Positions 17,492 through 26,101 of a stretch of DNA of 64,000 nucleotides are shown piece after piece (the stretch's first letter is position 1; every line of letters begins with the position of its first letter). Under the pieces are notes generated by a model, which was given only the letters and a program-made list of their open reading frames with translations, had not been told where the DNA came from and searched no databases. Position numbers and translations under genes: made by a program. The stretch is from SG8-4 sp964598225. Lineage in GTDB: Bacteria; Planctomycetota; Phycisphaerae; Sedimentisphaerales; Anaerobacaceae. Location of the stretch: the NCBI GenBank assembly GCA_964598225.1, contig CAZRBG010000004.1, positions 62,001-126,000 of the forward strand, given 5' to 3'.

Positions 17492-17847
17492 GGTAAGTCT
17501 CCTTTCCGCCTGAAATCTCACCTCACGACTTATGATACGTCAATACTGCTCAACTAAGAAATGCTGAGATTTCATCTGATGTAACCCGAATGCAATCCCA
17601 AGCATTTTTGACATTAGTTAAGATGCAAGCCTCGACAGAACGTTACAACATTTTTGTCACTTTTACAAGAAATATCATTGCTTGTCGACATGCGGGAGTT
17701 TCTCAGGGTTCATTAGGCAGTACATGATCCGACCAATAAGCGGTCAGTTTGGGAGTTTTTGGTGGATTTTCTCTTATGTTTGCCTTATTGTGTGCCAATG
17801 ACCTGTTTCGCAGATTAATACAAGAAAAGTACGATTAGGTGCGTTCA
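17492..17847. other. Divergent intergenic region, no gene seen
   Basis: These 356 bp separate the minus-strand TlpA-like gene from leuS and must contain promoters for both. They are AT-richer than the flanks. I see no convincing -35/-10 pair, no T-box leader (no conserved T-box sequence or terminator before leuS) and no ORF with a ribosome site. Confidence 0.5.
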
Positions 17848-20403
17848 ATGAAGGGACTTTACAGGTTCGGCGAAATCGAGAAGAAGTGGCAGCGGTTCTG
17901 GGAAGAATCCAGGACGTTTAAGGCCCCTGACTGCGACGATTCCAGGCCGAAGTACTATGTGCTGGATATGTTTCCTTATCCGAGCGGCCAGGGATTGCAC
18001 GTGGGCCATCCGGAAGGTTATACGGCCAGCGACATAGTAGCCCGTTACAAGAGAATGAAGGGCTTCAACGTCCTGCATCCTTTCGGCTGGGATGCGTTCG
18101 GTCTGCCTGCCGAACAATATGCTGTTCAGACCGGCACAGCGCCCGAGGAAACGACAAATAAAAACATTGCCAATATGCGCCGGCAGACGAAATCGCTGGG
18201 TTTCAGTTATGACTGGGATAGGGAAGTCGCAACGACAGATCCGAAGTACTTCAAATGGACTCAGTGGATATTCCTTCAAATGTTCAACAGTTATTTCGAT
18301 GAGACCGAGCAAAAAGCCAAGCCTATTGAACAATTGCCGATCCCCGATGGAGTGAGTGAAGCCCAAAGGCAAAAATATATAGATGAACATCGTCTTGCTT
18401 ATGAATCTGAGGTTCCGGTCAACTGGTGTCCGGAGTTGGGAACGGTTCTGGCGAATGAGGAAGTGGTAGGGGGGCTCAGCGAGCGGGGCGGCCATCCGGT
18501 GATAAGGAAGCCAATGCGGCAGTGGATGCTTCGGATAACCAAGTATGCCGAGAGATTGCTGGACGATCTGGCTGAGGTGGATTGGCCTTACTCGATAAAG
18601 AAACTTCAGACCGACTGGGTGGGCAAGAGCATCGGTGCCGACGTCGATTTCAAGGTAGATGGTTTCGACGAGACGATCCGGGTTTTCACCACACGGCCGG
18701 ATACCCTCTTCGGAGCAACGTATATGGTCATGGCCCCCGAGCATCCGCTTGTGGATAAGATCGTCGCCGAGGACAGAAAGAAGGCGATTGAGAAATATCG
18801 TGAGGAAGCTGCACGCAAGAGCGATCTGGATCGGACCGACCTTGCAAAAGAAAAGACCGGCGAACCCATAGGCGCCTCTGCTATCAATCCTGTAAACGGT
18901 GAAAAGATACCGATCTGGATTAGCGATTACGTGCTTATCAGCTATGGTACAGGTGCTATTATGGCGGTGCCTGCTCACGATGAGCGAGACTTCGAGTTTG
19001 CTACCAAGTTCAATCTGCCGATTGTTCCGGTTGTCCAACCGGCCGACGAAGAGAAGGCCGAACAGGTCAGGAAGGGCACGTTGTGTTTTGAAGGCGACGG
19101 CATGGCGATTAACAGCGGACAGTTTGACGGTCTCAGCACAGCCGAGTTCAAGGAGCGGATTGCGAGCTGGCTCGAAGAGAGAGGATTAGGGAAGAAGTCC
19201 GTCAATTACAAGCTGCGCGACTGGCTCTTCAGCAGGCAGCGCTACTGGGGCGAGCCATTTCCGATATTGCATACCGAAGACGGCCGCGCCATCTCGCTTT
19301 CTAAAGATGACCTCCCTCTGGAGCTGCCGGACGTCGAGAACTACCAGCCTTCGGGCAACGGCGAGCCCCCGCTTGCCAATGCTGAAAAATGGGTGAACGT
19401 AACGCTCGATGACGGCACAAAAGCCAGACGCGAAACCAATACTATGCCTCAGTGGGCCGGGAGCTGCTGGTATTACCTTCGCTATCTCGACCCGCACAAC
19501 GATGAGCGAGGCTGGGATCCGGAAAAAGAAAAATACTGGATGGGCGACACGGGGGTAGACCTGTACATCGGCGGTGCCGAGCACGCTGTGCTGCACCTTC
19601 TTTATTCGCGGTTCTGGCACAAACTCCTCTACGACCTCGGCTACGTCAGCACGAAAGAGCCGTTCAAGAAGCTTATCAATCAGGGAATGATCCTCGGCGA
19701 GGACGGCCAGAAGATGAGCAAGTCCCGCGGCAACGTGGTCAATCCCGATCAGGTCATCGCCGATCACGGGGCCGACTCGATGCGACTGTATGAAATGTTC
19801 ATGGGACCGTTGGAGGCGGTAAAGCCTTGGAGCATGCAGGGAGTCGAGGGCGTACACCGATTCCTCCAGAAACTCTGGCGTCTGGCCGTCGATAAGGATA
19901 CGGGCGAGCTTGCCGAAAGAGTAAAGGACGCCGAGGCCGACGAGGCAACGCTTCGTTTGCTCAACCAGACGATCAAAAAAGTCGGCGACGACATTGAAAG
20001 CTTCGGTTTTAATACTGCTATAAGTGCGATGATGATCTTTGTGAATCACCTGACAAAGCTGGAAATCGTGCCCAAGGGCCCGGTCGAGAAGCTTGTTTTG
20101 ATCCTTTCTCCGTTTGCGCCGCACATAGCCGAAGAACTGTGGGAGAAGTTCGGTCACTCCGAAAGTCTTGCTTATGAGAACTGGCCCGAATACGATGAGA
20201 ATCTCCTCGAAGAAAAGGAAATCGAGCTGGCGGTACAGGTAAACGGCAAGATAAAAGACAAGATCGTAGTTGCCGCCGATGCAAGTGAAGATCAGATCAA
20301 AGAAAAAGCATTACGCGGCGAAAAAGTCTCAGCCGCCGTTGCAGGTAAAGAACTCAGAAAGATTATCGTTATTAAATCGAGATTGGTAAATATTGTTGTC
20401 TGA
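17848..20403 (+). CDS. leuS: Leucyl-tRNA synthetase
   Basis: LeuRS charges tRNA-Leu. The 851-aa class I enzyme shows the HIGH region F-P-Y-P-S-G-Q-G-L-H-V-G-H-P-E, a zinc/editing region with T-R-P-D-T-L-F-G-A-T-Y and the threonine-rich editing pocket, C-W-Y-Y-L-R-Y-L-D-P-H-N, the catalytic K-M-S-K-S-R-G-N-V-V, and a C-terminal domain with V-Q-V-N-G-K-I-K-D-K-I. The length fits bacterial LeuRS (about 820-870). I chose ATG at 17848, nine bases after an in-frame GTG, with AGGTG six bases upstream. A tRNA-Leu gene is present elsewhere in the window. The stop overlaps the next start by one base (TGATG). Confidence 0.97.
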   Translation: MKGLYRFGEIEKKWQRFWEESRTFKAPDCDDSRPKYYVLDMFPYPSGQGLHVGHPEGYTASDIVARYKRMKGFNVLHPFGWDAFGLPAEQYAVQTGTAPEETTNKNIANMRRQTKSLGFSYDWDREVATTDPKYFKWTQWIFLQMFNSYFDETEQKAKPIEQLPIPDGVSEAQRQKYIDEHRLAYESEVPVNWCPELGTVLANEEVVGGLSERGGHPVIRKPMRQWMLRITKYAERLLDDLAEVDWPYSIKKLQTDWVGKSIGADVDFKVDGFDETIRVFTTRPDTLFGATYMVMAPEHPLVDKIVAEDRKKAIEKYREEAARKSDLDRTDLAKEKTGEPIGASAINPVNGEKIPIWISDYVLISYGTGAIMAVPAHDERDFEFATKFNLPIVPVVQPADEEKAEQVRKGTLCFEGDGMAINSGQFDGLSTAEFKERIASWLEERGLGKKSVNYKLRDWLFSRQRYWGEPFPILHTEDGRAISLSKDDLPLELPDVENYQPSGNGEPPLANAEKWVNVTLDDGTKARRETNTMPQWAGSCWYYLRYLDPHNDERGWDPEKEKYWMGDTGVDLYIGGAEHAVLHLLYSRFWHKLLYDLGYVSTKEPFKKLINQGMILGEDGQKMSKSRGNVVNPDQVIADHGADSMRLYEMFMGPLEAVKPWSMQGVEGVHRFLQKLWRLAVDKDTGELAERVKDAEADEATLRLLNQTIKKVGDDIESFGFNTAISAMMIFVNHLTKLEIVPKGPVEKLVLILSPFAPHIAEELWEKFGHSESLAYENWPEYDENLLEEKEIELAVQVNGKIKDKIVVAADASEDQIKEKALRGEKVSAAVAGKELRKIIVIKSRLVNIVV

Positions 20404-20939
20404 TGAGCGTCGAGATAGAAGCAAAACTGAAGATTGATTCGCCGGCGAAAATGGAACAAAAGCTGTCTGAACTTGGCGCAGAGTTTGTTGCAGAACAGTT
20501 GCAGGCGGACATTTTCCTCGACGATGCTGAAAATAGTATGATCACCACCGATCGATGTCTGCGAGTCAGACGGCAAATCGTAGCCGGGAACCAGCGGTGT
20601 TTTCTGTGCTACAAAGGCTGCAGAGAAAACAACGAGTTCAAGAAGAGGCTGGAGATCGAGACGGAAATCATGGACTCGGAGTCGCTGCTGAATTTATTTT
20701 CGGCATTGGGCTACGAAGAAAAGCTGGTCGTGGAAAAGCGGCGTAAACTCTGGAGACTTGGCGGGTGCGAGGTTACACTGGATAAGCTGCCTTTGCTGGG
20801 TGATTTCGTAGAAATCGAGGGGCCGGACGAAGAGAGAATAGCGGGGATTCAGGCCAGATTGGGACTGGCGGCACTGCCGGTCGTTGCCGAGAGCTATGCA
20901 CAACTGATTATACAAAAGCACGGCGTACGTAATACTTGA
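20403..20939 (+). CDS. CYTH-domain protein (class IV adenylate cyclase / triphosphatase-like)
   Basis: The 178-aa protein begins M-S-V-E-I-E-A-K-L-K-I, the E-x-E-x-K signature of the CYTH triphosphate tunnel. It continues with R-C-L-R-V-R-R, L-C-Y-K-G, R-L-E-I-E-T-E-I, V-V-E-K-R-R-K-L-W and F-V-E-I-E-G-P, the alternating basic and acidic residues that bind triphosphate and metal. The family includes CyaB adenylate cyclase, thiamine triphosphatase and inorganic triphosphatase. K-R-R-K-L-W and F-V-E-I-E-G-P are shared with CyaB-type members, but the reaction cannot be fixed from sequence. It is translationally coupled to leuS. Confidence 0.88.
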   Translation: MSVEIEAKLKIDSPAKMEQKLSELGAEFVAEQLQADIFLDDAENSMITTDRCLRVRRQIVAGNQRCFLCYKGCRENNEFKKRLEIETEIMDSESLLNLFSALGYEEKLVVEKRRKLWRLGGCEVTLDKLPLLGDFVEIEGPDEERIAGIQARLGLAALPVVAESYAQLIIQKHGVRNT

Positions 20940-20973
20940 CCTTTATTCATATCGTCGGTTCACTGATCCCATT

Positions 20974-21918
20974 ATGAAACCAGATGACGGTTATATTGCC
21001 TATATCATGAACCCGAAGGCGGGCGCAAGCAGCAGCAAGCTGACAGCCCGACGCTTCCAGCAGTACCTTATCAGGCAAGGTTACGGTCTCAAGGTTAGCA
21101 TCACGCGGTCTCTGGATCACGCCCGTGAGTTGGCGTCGGAAGCGGGAACGGAATACGACTGCGCGATGATTATCGCAGTCGGCGGCGACGGGACTATCAG
21201 GGAGGTTGCACACGGCCTTGAGGGAACGAATAAGCCTCTGCTGATTGTGCCTCACGGTACTGAGAACCTTCTTGCGAACGAGTTGGGTTTTGACGAGACG
21301 CTCAAGACGCTCATAAGGACTTTCGAGGCCGGCTATGTTCGTCCTCTCGATCTGGGTCTGGCCAACGGCAGGCATTTCACTTCTATCGCCGGCTTCGGTT
21401 TCGACGGCGAAGTCGTCAAGAGGGTCAGCGAACAACGGCAGGGACACATACATCACTTCGACTATTTCTGGCCTATCTGGAGAACCTTCTGGGATTACAG
21501 ATTCGATCCGATGAGAGTTGTGGTCGATGGAGAGCAGATATTTGACGGCCGGGGGCTTGTTTTCGTAGGCAATATTTCGAGATATGCAATAGGATTGCAG
21601 ATATTGCATCATGCGAACTTCAGCGACGGTCTGCTCGATATCTGCGTTTATAGGTGTGCCTCCCGCCTTCGTCTCGCCAAACACTCACTTTTGACTATTC
21701 TAAAACATCACGCCAACCGCGGCGATGTTATCTACCGCCAGGGCAAGACCGTTTCCGTCAGTTCCAATCTCGCTCGAATACGGACGGAAATAGACGGCGA
21801 TCCGGGTCCCTCCTTACCCTCGGAAATCAGCGTGATTCGCCACGCGGTCAACTGTATTGTCCCTGAAAACGCCAAACCGGCGGGCATGAGAACACGTATT
21901 ATAAGGGCGATAGGGTGA
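20974..21918 (+). CDS. Diacylglycerol kinase/LCB5-family lipid kinase
   Basis: The 314-aa protein has the DAGK catalytic domain: I-M-N-P-K-A-G at residue 10, then I-A-V-G-G-D-G-T-I-R-E-V-A-H-G (nucleotide-binding glycine loop), L-L-I-V-P-H-G-T-E-N-L-L-A, a G-F-G-F-D-G-E block and C-terminal E-I-D-G-D-P-G, in agreement with YegS/DagK/BmrU soluble lipid kinases. These phosphorylate diacylglycerol or related lipids and feed phosphatidic acid back to phospholipid synthesis. The ATG at 20974 lies 34 bp after the CYTH gene. The usual E-N in place of P-x-G-T-x-N (here H-G-T-E-N) is compatible with function. Confidence 0.9.
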   Translation: MKPDDGYIAYIMNPKAGASSSKLTARRFQQYLIRQGYGLKVSITRSLDHARELASEAGTEYDCAMIIAVGGDGTIREVAHGLEGTNKPLLIVPHGTENLLANELGFDETLKTLIRTFEAGYVRPLDLGLANGRHFTSIAGFGFDGEVVKRVSEQRQGHIHHFDYFWPIWRTFWDYRFDPMRVVVDGEQIFDGRGLVFVGNISRYAIGLQILHHANFSDGLLDICVYRCASRLRLAKHSLLTILKHHANRGDVIYRQGKTVSVSSNLARIRTEIDGDPGPSLPSEISVIRHAVNCIVPENAKPAGMRTRIIRAIG

Positions 21919-21971
21919 TCTTGTATTGACTATGGAATGTTGATTATGGACTATTGGTTGTTGGTGCTCAC
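21919..21971. repeat. Short TTGATTATTGACTATTGG-like repeat remnant
   Basis: Between the lipid kinase and kdsA the sequence repeats TTGACTAT/TTGATTAT/TGGACTATTGG blocks. A similar series (TTATTGACTATTGAATATTGACC) occurs at about 56041-56064 in the repeat-rich tract, and ATTGACCAT at 56008. This suggests a dispersed low-complexity family. The kdsA ribosome site is therefore weak. Confidence 0.4.
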
Positions 21972-22796
21972 ATGAGTAAGGCGGGTATTAGTACTGGTGA
22001 CGTCGAAATTGGTCCGGATGCTCCTCTATTTCTAATGGCCGGACCATGTGTTATCGAGAGTGAGTCGCAGTGTTTGAATATCGCACACAGGCTGGTTGAG
22101 ATAGGCCGGAACACCAATACGGGAATAATCTTCAAGGCAAGTTTTGACAAGGCAAATCGTTCGAGTTTGCAGAGTTTTCGCGGCCCGGGTCTGGAAAAAG
22201 GACTGGATATCCTGTCGGCGGTTCGACACTACAGCGGCTTGCCGACAATGACCGACGTTCACGAACCCTATCAGGCGGGCCCGGCTGCCGAAGTTGTCGA
22301 TTGCCTCCAGATTCCCGCTTTTCTATGCAGACAGACTGATTTGCTGTGCGCCTGTGCGAGAACGGGCAAGCCTGTCAATGTCAAAAAGGGCCAATTTCTT
22401 TCACCTGCCGAGATGCGAAACGTTGTCGAGAAGATTCGCGCCTGCGGTAACGAACGGATAATCCTAACGGAACGAGGGACCTTTTTCGGATACAACCGCC
22501 TGGTAAATGACATGACGGCCATTCGAAGCATGAAGGAGTTTGGCTGTTCGGTTGTTTTTGACGCAACTCACAGCACGCAGCAACCTGGCGGGCTTGGCAA
22601 TTCAAGTGCGGGACGGCGGGAGATGGCGCCGGTTCTCGCCAGAGCCGCGGTAGCGGCAGGCGCCAACGGCCTCTTTCTTGAGGTTCATCCCAGGCCGCAA
22701 GAGGCAAAATCCGATGCTGCCTGCGTTATGCCTCTGGACTGGCTGGAGGATTTAATTATAGTCTGTAAAAAAATATTTGAAATCGTACGTGGATAA
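21972..22796 (+). CDS. kdsA: 3-deoxy-8-phosphooctulonate synthase (KDO-8-phosphate synthase)
   Basis: KdsA condenses arabinose-5-phosphate with phosphoenolpyruvate, the first committed step to KDO of LPS. The 274-aa protein contains L-M-A-G-P-C-V-I-E-S, F-K-A-S-F-D-K-A-N-R-S-S, F-R-G-P-G-L-E-K-G-L, T-D-V-H-E-P, P-A-F-L-C-R-Q-T-D-L, K-K-G-Q-F-L-S-P and F-D-A-T-H-S-T-Q-Q-P, all family hallmarks. The presence of this gene argues for an LPS outer membrane. C-V-I-E-S (Cys in the metal-binding position) points to the metal-dependent class. The ATG at 21972 is preferred to a TTG at 21954 because the family starts shortly before the M-A-G-P-C block. Confidence 0.95.
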   Translation: MSKAGISTGDVEIGPDAPLFLMAGPCVIESESQCLNIAHRLVEIGRNTNTGIIFKASFDKANRSSLQSFRGPGLEKGLDILSAVRHYSGLPTMTDVHEPYQAGPAAEVVDCLQIPAFLCRQTDLLCACARTGKPVNVKKGQFLSPAEMRNVVEKIRACGNERIILTERGTFFGYNRLVNDMTAIRSMKEFGCSVVFDATHSTQQPGGLGNSSAGRREMAPVLARAAVAAGANGLFLEVHPRPQEAKSDAACVMPLDWLEDLIIVCKKIFEIVRG

Positions 22797-22800
22797 TAGT

Positions 22801-23778
22801 GTGGCTGACGAAAGAAAATATCTATATGGGCCGGTACCCTCACGCAGGTTGGGCCGCAGCTTCGGCGTAGATATTGTACCGTTTAAGGTCTGCACGCTGG
22901 ACTGTGTATACTGCCAGCTTGGCGGGACAGTCGAGAAAACCGCCGAGCGGCGTGACTTCGGGCCCGTCGAGCCTGTTCTGGCCGAATTGAAAGAGGCCTT
23001 GGCTACCGGCTGTGAAGCGGATTATGTCACTATTGGCGGATCGGGTGAGCCGACGCTTAATTTACGACTCGGCGAACTTGTTTTCGGCATAAAACAAATT
23101 ACCGATATCCCGGTGGCACTATTAACAAACGGCACTCTCTTTGACAGACCGGACGTTCGAGCCGATTGTGCTGAGATTGACGTGGTGATGCCCTCACTGG
23201 ATGCGGGTGACGACCGGACGTTTAGCAGGATAGATCGTCCGGATCCGACTATCCGCATTGAGAATATGATTTCCGGACTGTGTGAGTTCAGAAAGGAGTT
23301 TAAAGGACAGATATGGCTTGAGGTCTTCTTTGTCCGATCGATAAATACCGGCCCACAGCAGATCGCTCAAATAGAGGACGCAATAGACCGAATCAAACCT
23401 GACAAAGTTCAGTTAAACACAGCCGTACGTCCCACAGCGGATCCGAGTATCGCCAGGCTCGGCGCAGATGAACTGAATAAAATAGCCTTGCAACTCGGAG
23501 AAGGATGCGAAGTAATAGCCGATTTCTCTAAAGCCGCCGGCGAGTGGGCTGGTGCTGCAGACCACGGAGATGAGCTTAGTCTGCATTCTCCATTCCACAA
23601 CAAAAGGCAAACCCTGTTATCAATGCTAAAACGTAGACCCTGCTCTCTGGACGACATATCGGCGGGTCTGTCTATGAACCGGAGCGAAGCAGCCAAATAT
23701 ATGGCCGAGTTGGAAGATCTCGGACTGATCCGGGCCGAGAATAAGGGCGGGCGGATTTTCTTCAAGAGCGTATCCTGA
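22801..23778 (+). CDS. Radical SAM protein with C-terminal winged-helix domain
   Basis: The 325-aa protein starts with GTG four bases after the kdsA stop. The radical SAM cluster motif is C31-T-L-D-C35-V-Y-C38, in a typical context: Y-G-P-V-P-S-R-R-L-G-R-S-F-G-V-D before it and a G-G-S-G-E-P-T-L-N block after it. This group (COG0731-like) is widespread and mostly uncharacterised. The last ~55 residues (L-L-S-M-L-K-R-R-P-C-S-L-D-D-I-S to F-F-K-S-V-S) look like a winged helix, so the protein may bind nucleic acid. It may be co-transcribed with kdsA but has no evident link to KDO synthesis. Confidence 0.85.
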   Translation: MADERKYLYGPVPSRRLGRSFGVDIVPFKVCTLDCVYCQLGGTVEKTAERRDFGPVEPVLAELKEALATGCEADYVTIGGSGEPTLNLRLGELVFGIKQITDIPVALLTNGTLFDRPDVRADCAEIDVVMPSLDAGDDRTFSRIDRPDPTIRIENMISGLCEFRKEFKGQIWLEVFFVRSINTGPQQIAQIEDAIDRIKPDKVQLNTAVRPTADPSIARLGADELNKIALQLGEGCEVIADFSKAAGEWAGAADHGDELSLHSPFHNKRQTLLSMLKRRPCSLDDISAGLSMNRSEAAKYMAELEDLGLIRAENKGGRIFFKSVS

Positions 23779-23860
23779 GGCTGGCACAGTTTTGGCCCGC
23801 CAAGGATATAGTAAATTTCTGCGATTTCCTCTCAATTTACTCAGATTCACATTCAATTTG

Positions 23861-23984
23861 TAAAGCTGCAACTCTTATTGGCCGATAAAAGCCTTATGAC
23901 GTTTTGCAAAGCAGTGATTTTATCAGGCATCAGAATGAAAAAGTTCCGATTTTGTTCTTTAGAAAGCTGCTTTCGGGCCGATAA
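23861..23984 (+). promoter_or_regulatory. Two GCCGATAA boxes, possible sigma-28-like promoters
   Basis: TAAAGCTG at 23861-23868 precedes GCCGATAA at 23881-23888 (16 bases between TAAA and GCCGATAA; the sigma-28 consensus has 15). A second GCCGATAA lies at 23977-23984, preceded by AAAGCTG at 23963-23969. Both sit ahead of the small ORF at 24049. GCCGATAA is the sigma-28 (FliA) -10 element. No flagellar gene is nearby, so this is a suggestion only. Confidence 0.3.
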
Positions 23985-24048
23985 GAAGGGATGGCCGCCC
24001 GGGAACATTCGTCCGAAAGATGCAAACTGATCGATTTGGTTGATTCAA

Positions 24049-24288
24049 ATGAAGAATATGAAGCGACAACTGGTTTTGAACAAAGGATCGGAGAAGTTCA
24101 TTTTTCGCTATGAGAATGGAAGGGAGGATGAGCTTCTGGATGCATTGATTGATCGGGCGAAGGATAAGCGGACTGACTTTGACTGGTTCGATGCGGCCGT
24201 GCTGAGCTTCAAACTGACTCAATCATTGATCGGTCAAGCCGACGAACTTCTTAAGGAAAATGATAGCATCGAGATACACTCGAAATAG
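24049..24288 (+). CDS. Small uncharacterised protein
   Basis: The 79-aa acidic and basic protein (79 codons from ATG 24049, or 76 from ATG 24058) reads like a compact folded domain: Q-L-V-L-N-K-G-S-E-K-F-I-F-R-Y then R-E-D-E-L-L-D-A-L-I-D-R-A and F-D-W-F-D-A-A-V-L-S-F-K-L-T. There is no signal peptide or membrane segment. I do not recognise a named family, although similar short proteins seem to occur in related planctomycetes. A 270-bp upstream region holds two GCCGATAA boxes, and xerC follows 72 bp downstream. Confidence 0.65.
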   Translation: MKNMKRQLVLNKGSEKFIFRYENGREDELLDALIDRAKDKRTDFDWFDAAVLSFKLTQSLIGQADELLKENDSIEIHSK

Positions 24289-24360
24289 GTTTCGTTGGAT
24301 CGGCTGAAACGTTGACGAATAGCAGTGCATAATCTTTAGAAGGTGAAGGAATTCTGAGAA

Positions 24361-25410
24361 ATGATCAAACAAACGGACGGACACATTATGGAAGAAAGCA
24401 CGATTATCCAAAAGTTCTTAGATTACCTGAAATTCGAGAGAAGGTTCTCTGAGCATACGGCCAAGTGCTATGGTGCGGACCTTGCGCAATTTGGCGAGTT
24501 TCTCACGAGTGCGCCCGCCGCGGCAGTTCAAGTTCAAGATAGTGAGCCGGTTTCGATTGGACACCAGGGCGGCCATTCAGACCATGGGGTGGCCGTAGCG
24601 ACACAGGTGCGACCCGATGTCGATCAGTTGCTGCTTTCGGCTGAGACTGATTCTATAAGGGCTTATCTGGCGCACCTCAACGAGAAGGAATATTCGAAGG
24701 CTACGATAGCACGAAAACTCGCCACGCTGCGCAGTTTCTATAAGTTCCTTGTCAAAAGAAACTATATTACGTCGAGCCCGGTCGTCTCGATTCGCACGCC
24801 GAAGCAGGAGAAGAAGTTGCCTCGCTTCCTCGAGTACGAAGAGGTAAAGAGATTGCTCGATACCCCGCCGTCGAATACCTGGCTCGGAGCCAGAGACAGG
24901 GCCATACTGGAGACACTCTACAGTACCGGAATAAGAGTCAGCGAACTTGTAGCGCTGAACATGGACGACATAGACTTCCTCGGGGAGGTCGTGCACATTA
25001 GAGGCAAGGGTAAGAAAGAGCGCATTGCGCCTATCGGATCTTCCGCGCTGCAGGTCATACAGCACTATATGGAGTACAGAAACAAGCGTGCCCAGAACAA
25101 CGGCAACTTCGACTCAAAAGTCTTGTTCGTAAACAAGCACGGTCGCCGACTTAGCACTCGCAGCGTTCGCCGCAAGATGGACAAGTACCTGAAAATGGCC
25201 GGCCTTGATCCCGCCATCAGCCCTCACACTCTCAGACACAGCTTCGCAACACACATGCTCAACAGCGGTGCGGATCTGAGGAGTGTCCAGGAGTTGCTGG
25301 GCCATCAGTCCCTGTCTACAACACAGATCTATACTCACCTGGGGACGACCAGACTAAAGGAGATATATGACCAGGCTCATCCGCGAAACAACGGACATGA
25401 TGATGAGTAA
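24361..25410 (+). CDS. xerC: XerC/XerD-family tyrosine recombinase with an insertion in the N-terminal domain
   Basis: Xer recombinases resolve chromosome dimers at dif. The protein has the core-binding domain (F-L-D-Y-L-K-F-E-R-R-F-S-E-H-T) and a catalytic domain with the pentad: Arg in T-G-I-R-V-S-E-L, Lys in G-K-G-K-K-E-R, H-T-L-R-H-S-F-A-T-H, the H-x-x-R Arg, a His in L-L-G-H-Q-S-L, and the nucleophile Tyr in T-T-Q-I-Y-T-H-L. At 349 aa it is about 50 longer than usual. The extra residues lie around 50-90 (from S-A-P-A-A-A-V-Q-V-Q to L-L-S-A-E-T-D). The start could also be ATG 24388. A strong terminator follows. Confidence 0.92.
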   Translation: MIKQTDGHIMEESTIIQKFLDYLKFERRFSEHTAKCYGADLAQFGEFLTSAPAAAVQVQDSEPVSIGHQGGHSDHGVAVATQVRPDVDQLLLSAETDSIRAYLAHLNEKEYSKATIARKLATLRSFYKFLVKRNYITSSPVVSIRTPKQEKKLPRFLEYEEVKRLLDTPPSNTWLGARDRAILETLYSTGIRVSELVALNMDDIDFLGEVVHIRGKGKKERIAPIGSSALQVIQHYMEYRNKRAQNNGNFDSKVLFVNKHGRRLSTRSVRRKMDKYLKMAGLDPAISPHTLRHSFATHMLNSGADLRSVQELLGHQSLSTTQIYTHLGTTRLKEIYDQAHPRNNGHDDE

Positions 25411-25445
25411 CTGTCAGGATCGACTCACTGTATTTGGATCATCTC

Positions 25446-25480
25446 GAGACCGCCGGCATGATATGGCGGTCTCTTTTTTT
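25446..25480 (+). terminator. Rho-independent terminator of xerC
   Basis: GAGACCGCC at 25446-25454 and GGCGGTCTC at 25465-25473 form a perfect 9-bp stem with a 10-base loop, followed directly by seven T (25474-25480). It lies 36 bp after the xerC stop. Confidence 0.92.
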
Positions 25481-25524
25481 ACGCTTTCGTTGCCGTCAGG
25501 AGGTTGCCTGAGTGATTGTCTCTG

Positions 25525-26040
25525 TTACTTTAGTGTGAATTCTGATGAAATGCGCCTGCCGGAAGGGCAAAAGAACGTAACTTCCAAAATACGGCTCTCA
25601 CCTGTGAACTGTTCGAGCGGCAATGTAAACTCGTAAGCGCGAAGAAAATCGCGCCAGAATTTGTTATTTGTTGTGGGATCAGTCAGGTCGAGTTCCGGCC
25701 ACATTGCAAGTCGCTTGCCCTTTGGTTCGGCCGAACGCTGGACATGTTCGTACAGCTCGAAACGGAAACGGCCGGGAGACTTTATCTGACAGCCGAACGA
25801 GTCCAGCAGGCTGACGTAAAGCTTTATTCTGGGGCGCTGCGTGTTGTCGGCGGGAACGAACTCAGTCAGAGGAGTTATGTCTATTTTGGCGGGAGCATAG
25901 CGAATGCACGGAGTAATCACAGCCGAGCTATCTTCCTTTTCCGTTGCGGGACTTTCAGACGATGGTTCCGGCCGGCAACCGCCGTTTGCAAAAGCATACA
26001 CAAAGAGTAACGAGCAAGATATGAGATATGATGATTTCAT
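25525..26040 (-). CDS. Uncharacterised lipoprotein
   Basis: From ATG 26040 the 171-aa protein starts M-K-S-S-Y-L-I-S-C-S-L-L-F-V-Y-A-F-A-N-G-G-C, a short signal with a lipobox-like end (A-N-G-G-C), then a Ser/Pro/Glu-rich linker and a compact domain (R-P-R-I-K-L-Y-V-S-L-L-D-S-F-G, then W-P-E-L-D-L-T-D and R-A-Y-E-F-T-L-P-L). It would be anchored to the envelope. I recognise no family. It is the last gene of the minus-strand pgsA-ribBA group, 61 bp after ribBA, and converges with xerC. Confidence 0.75.
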   Translation of the reverse strand: MKSSYLISCSLLFVYAFANGGCRPEPSSESPATEKEDSSAVITPCIRYAPAKIDITPLTEFVPADNTQRPRIKLYVSLLDSFGCQIKSPGRFRFELYEHVQRSAEPKGKRLAMWPELDLTDPTTNNKFWRDFLRAYEFTLPLEQFTGESRILEVTFFCPSGRRISSEFTLK

Positions 26041-26101
26041 GATAGCTGACAGATTATGACTCACTTCGATGCTTGACAAGAAAAAATGACAAATAAACCG
26101 T

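Noticed and set aside
17492..17847. T-box leader ahead of leuS
   Set aside because: No T-box consensus and no terminator hairpin with T-run are present.
17845..19038. 397-codon minus-strand ORF opposite leuS
   Set aside because: leuS is certain from its motifs; the antisense frame has no recognisable domain.
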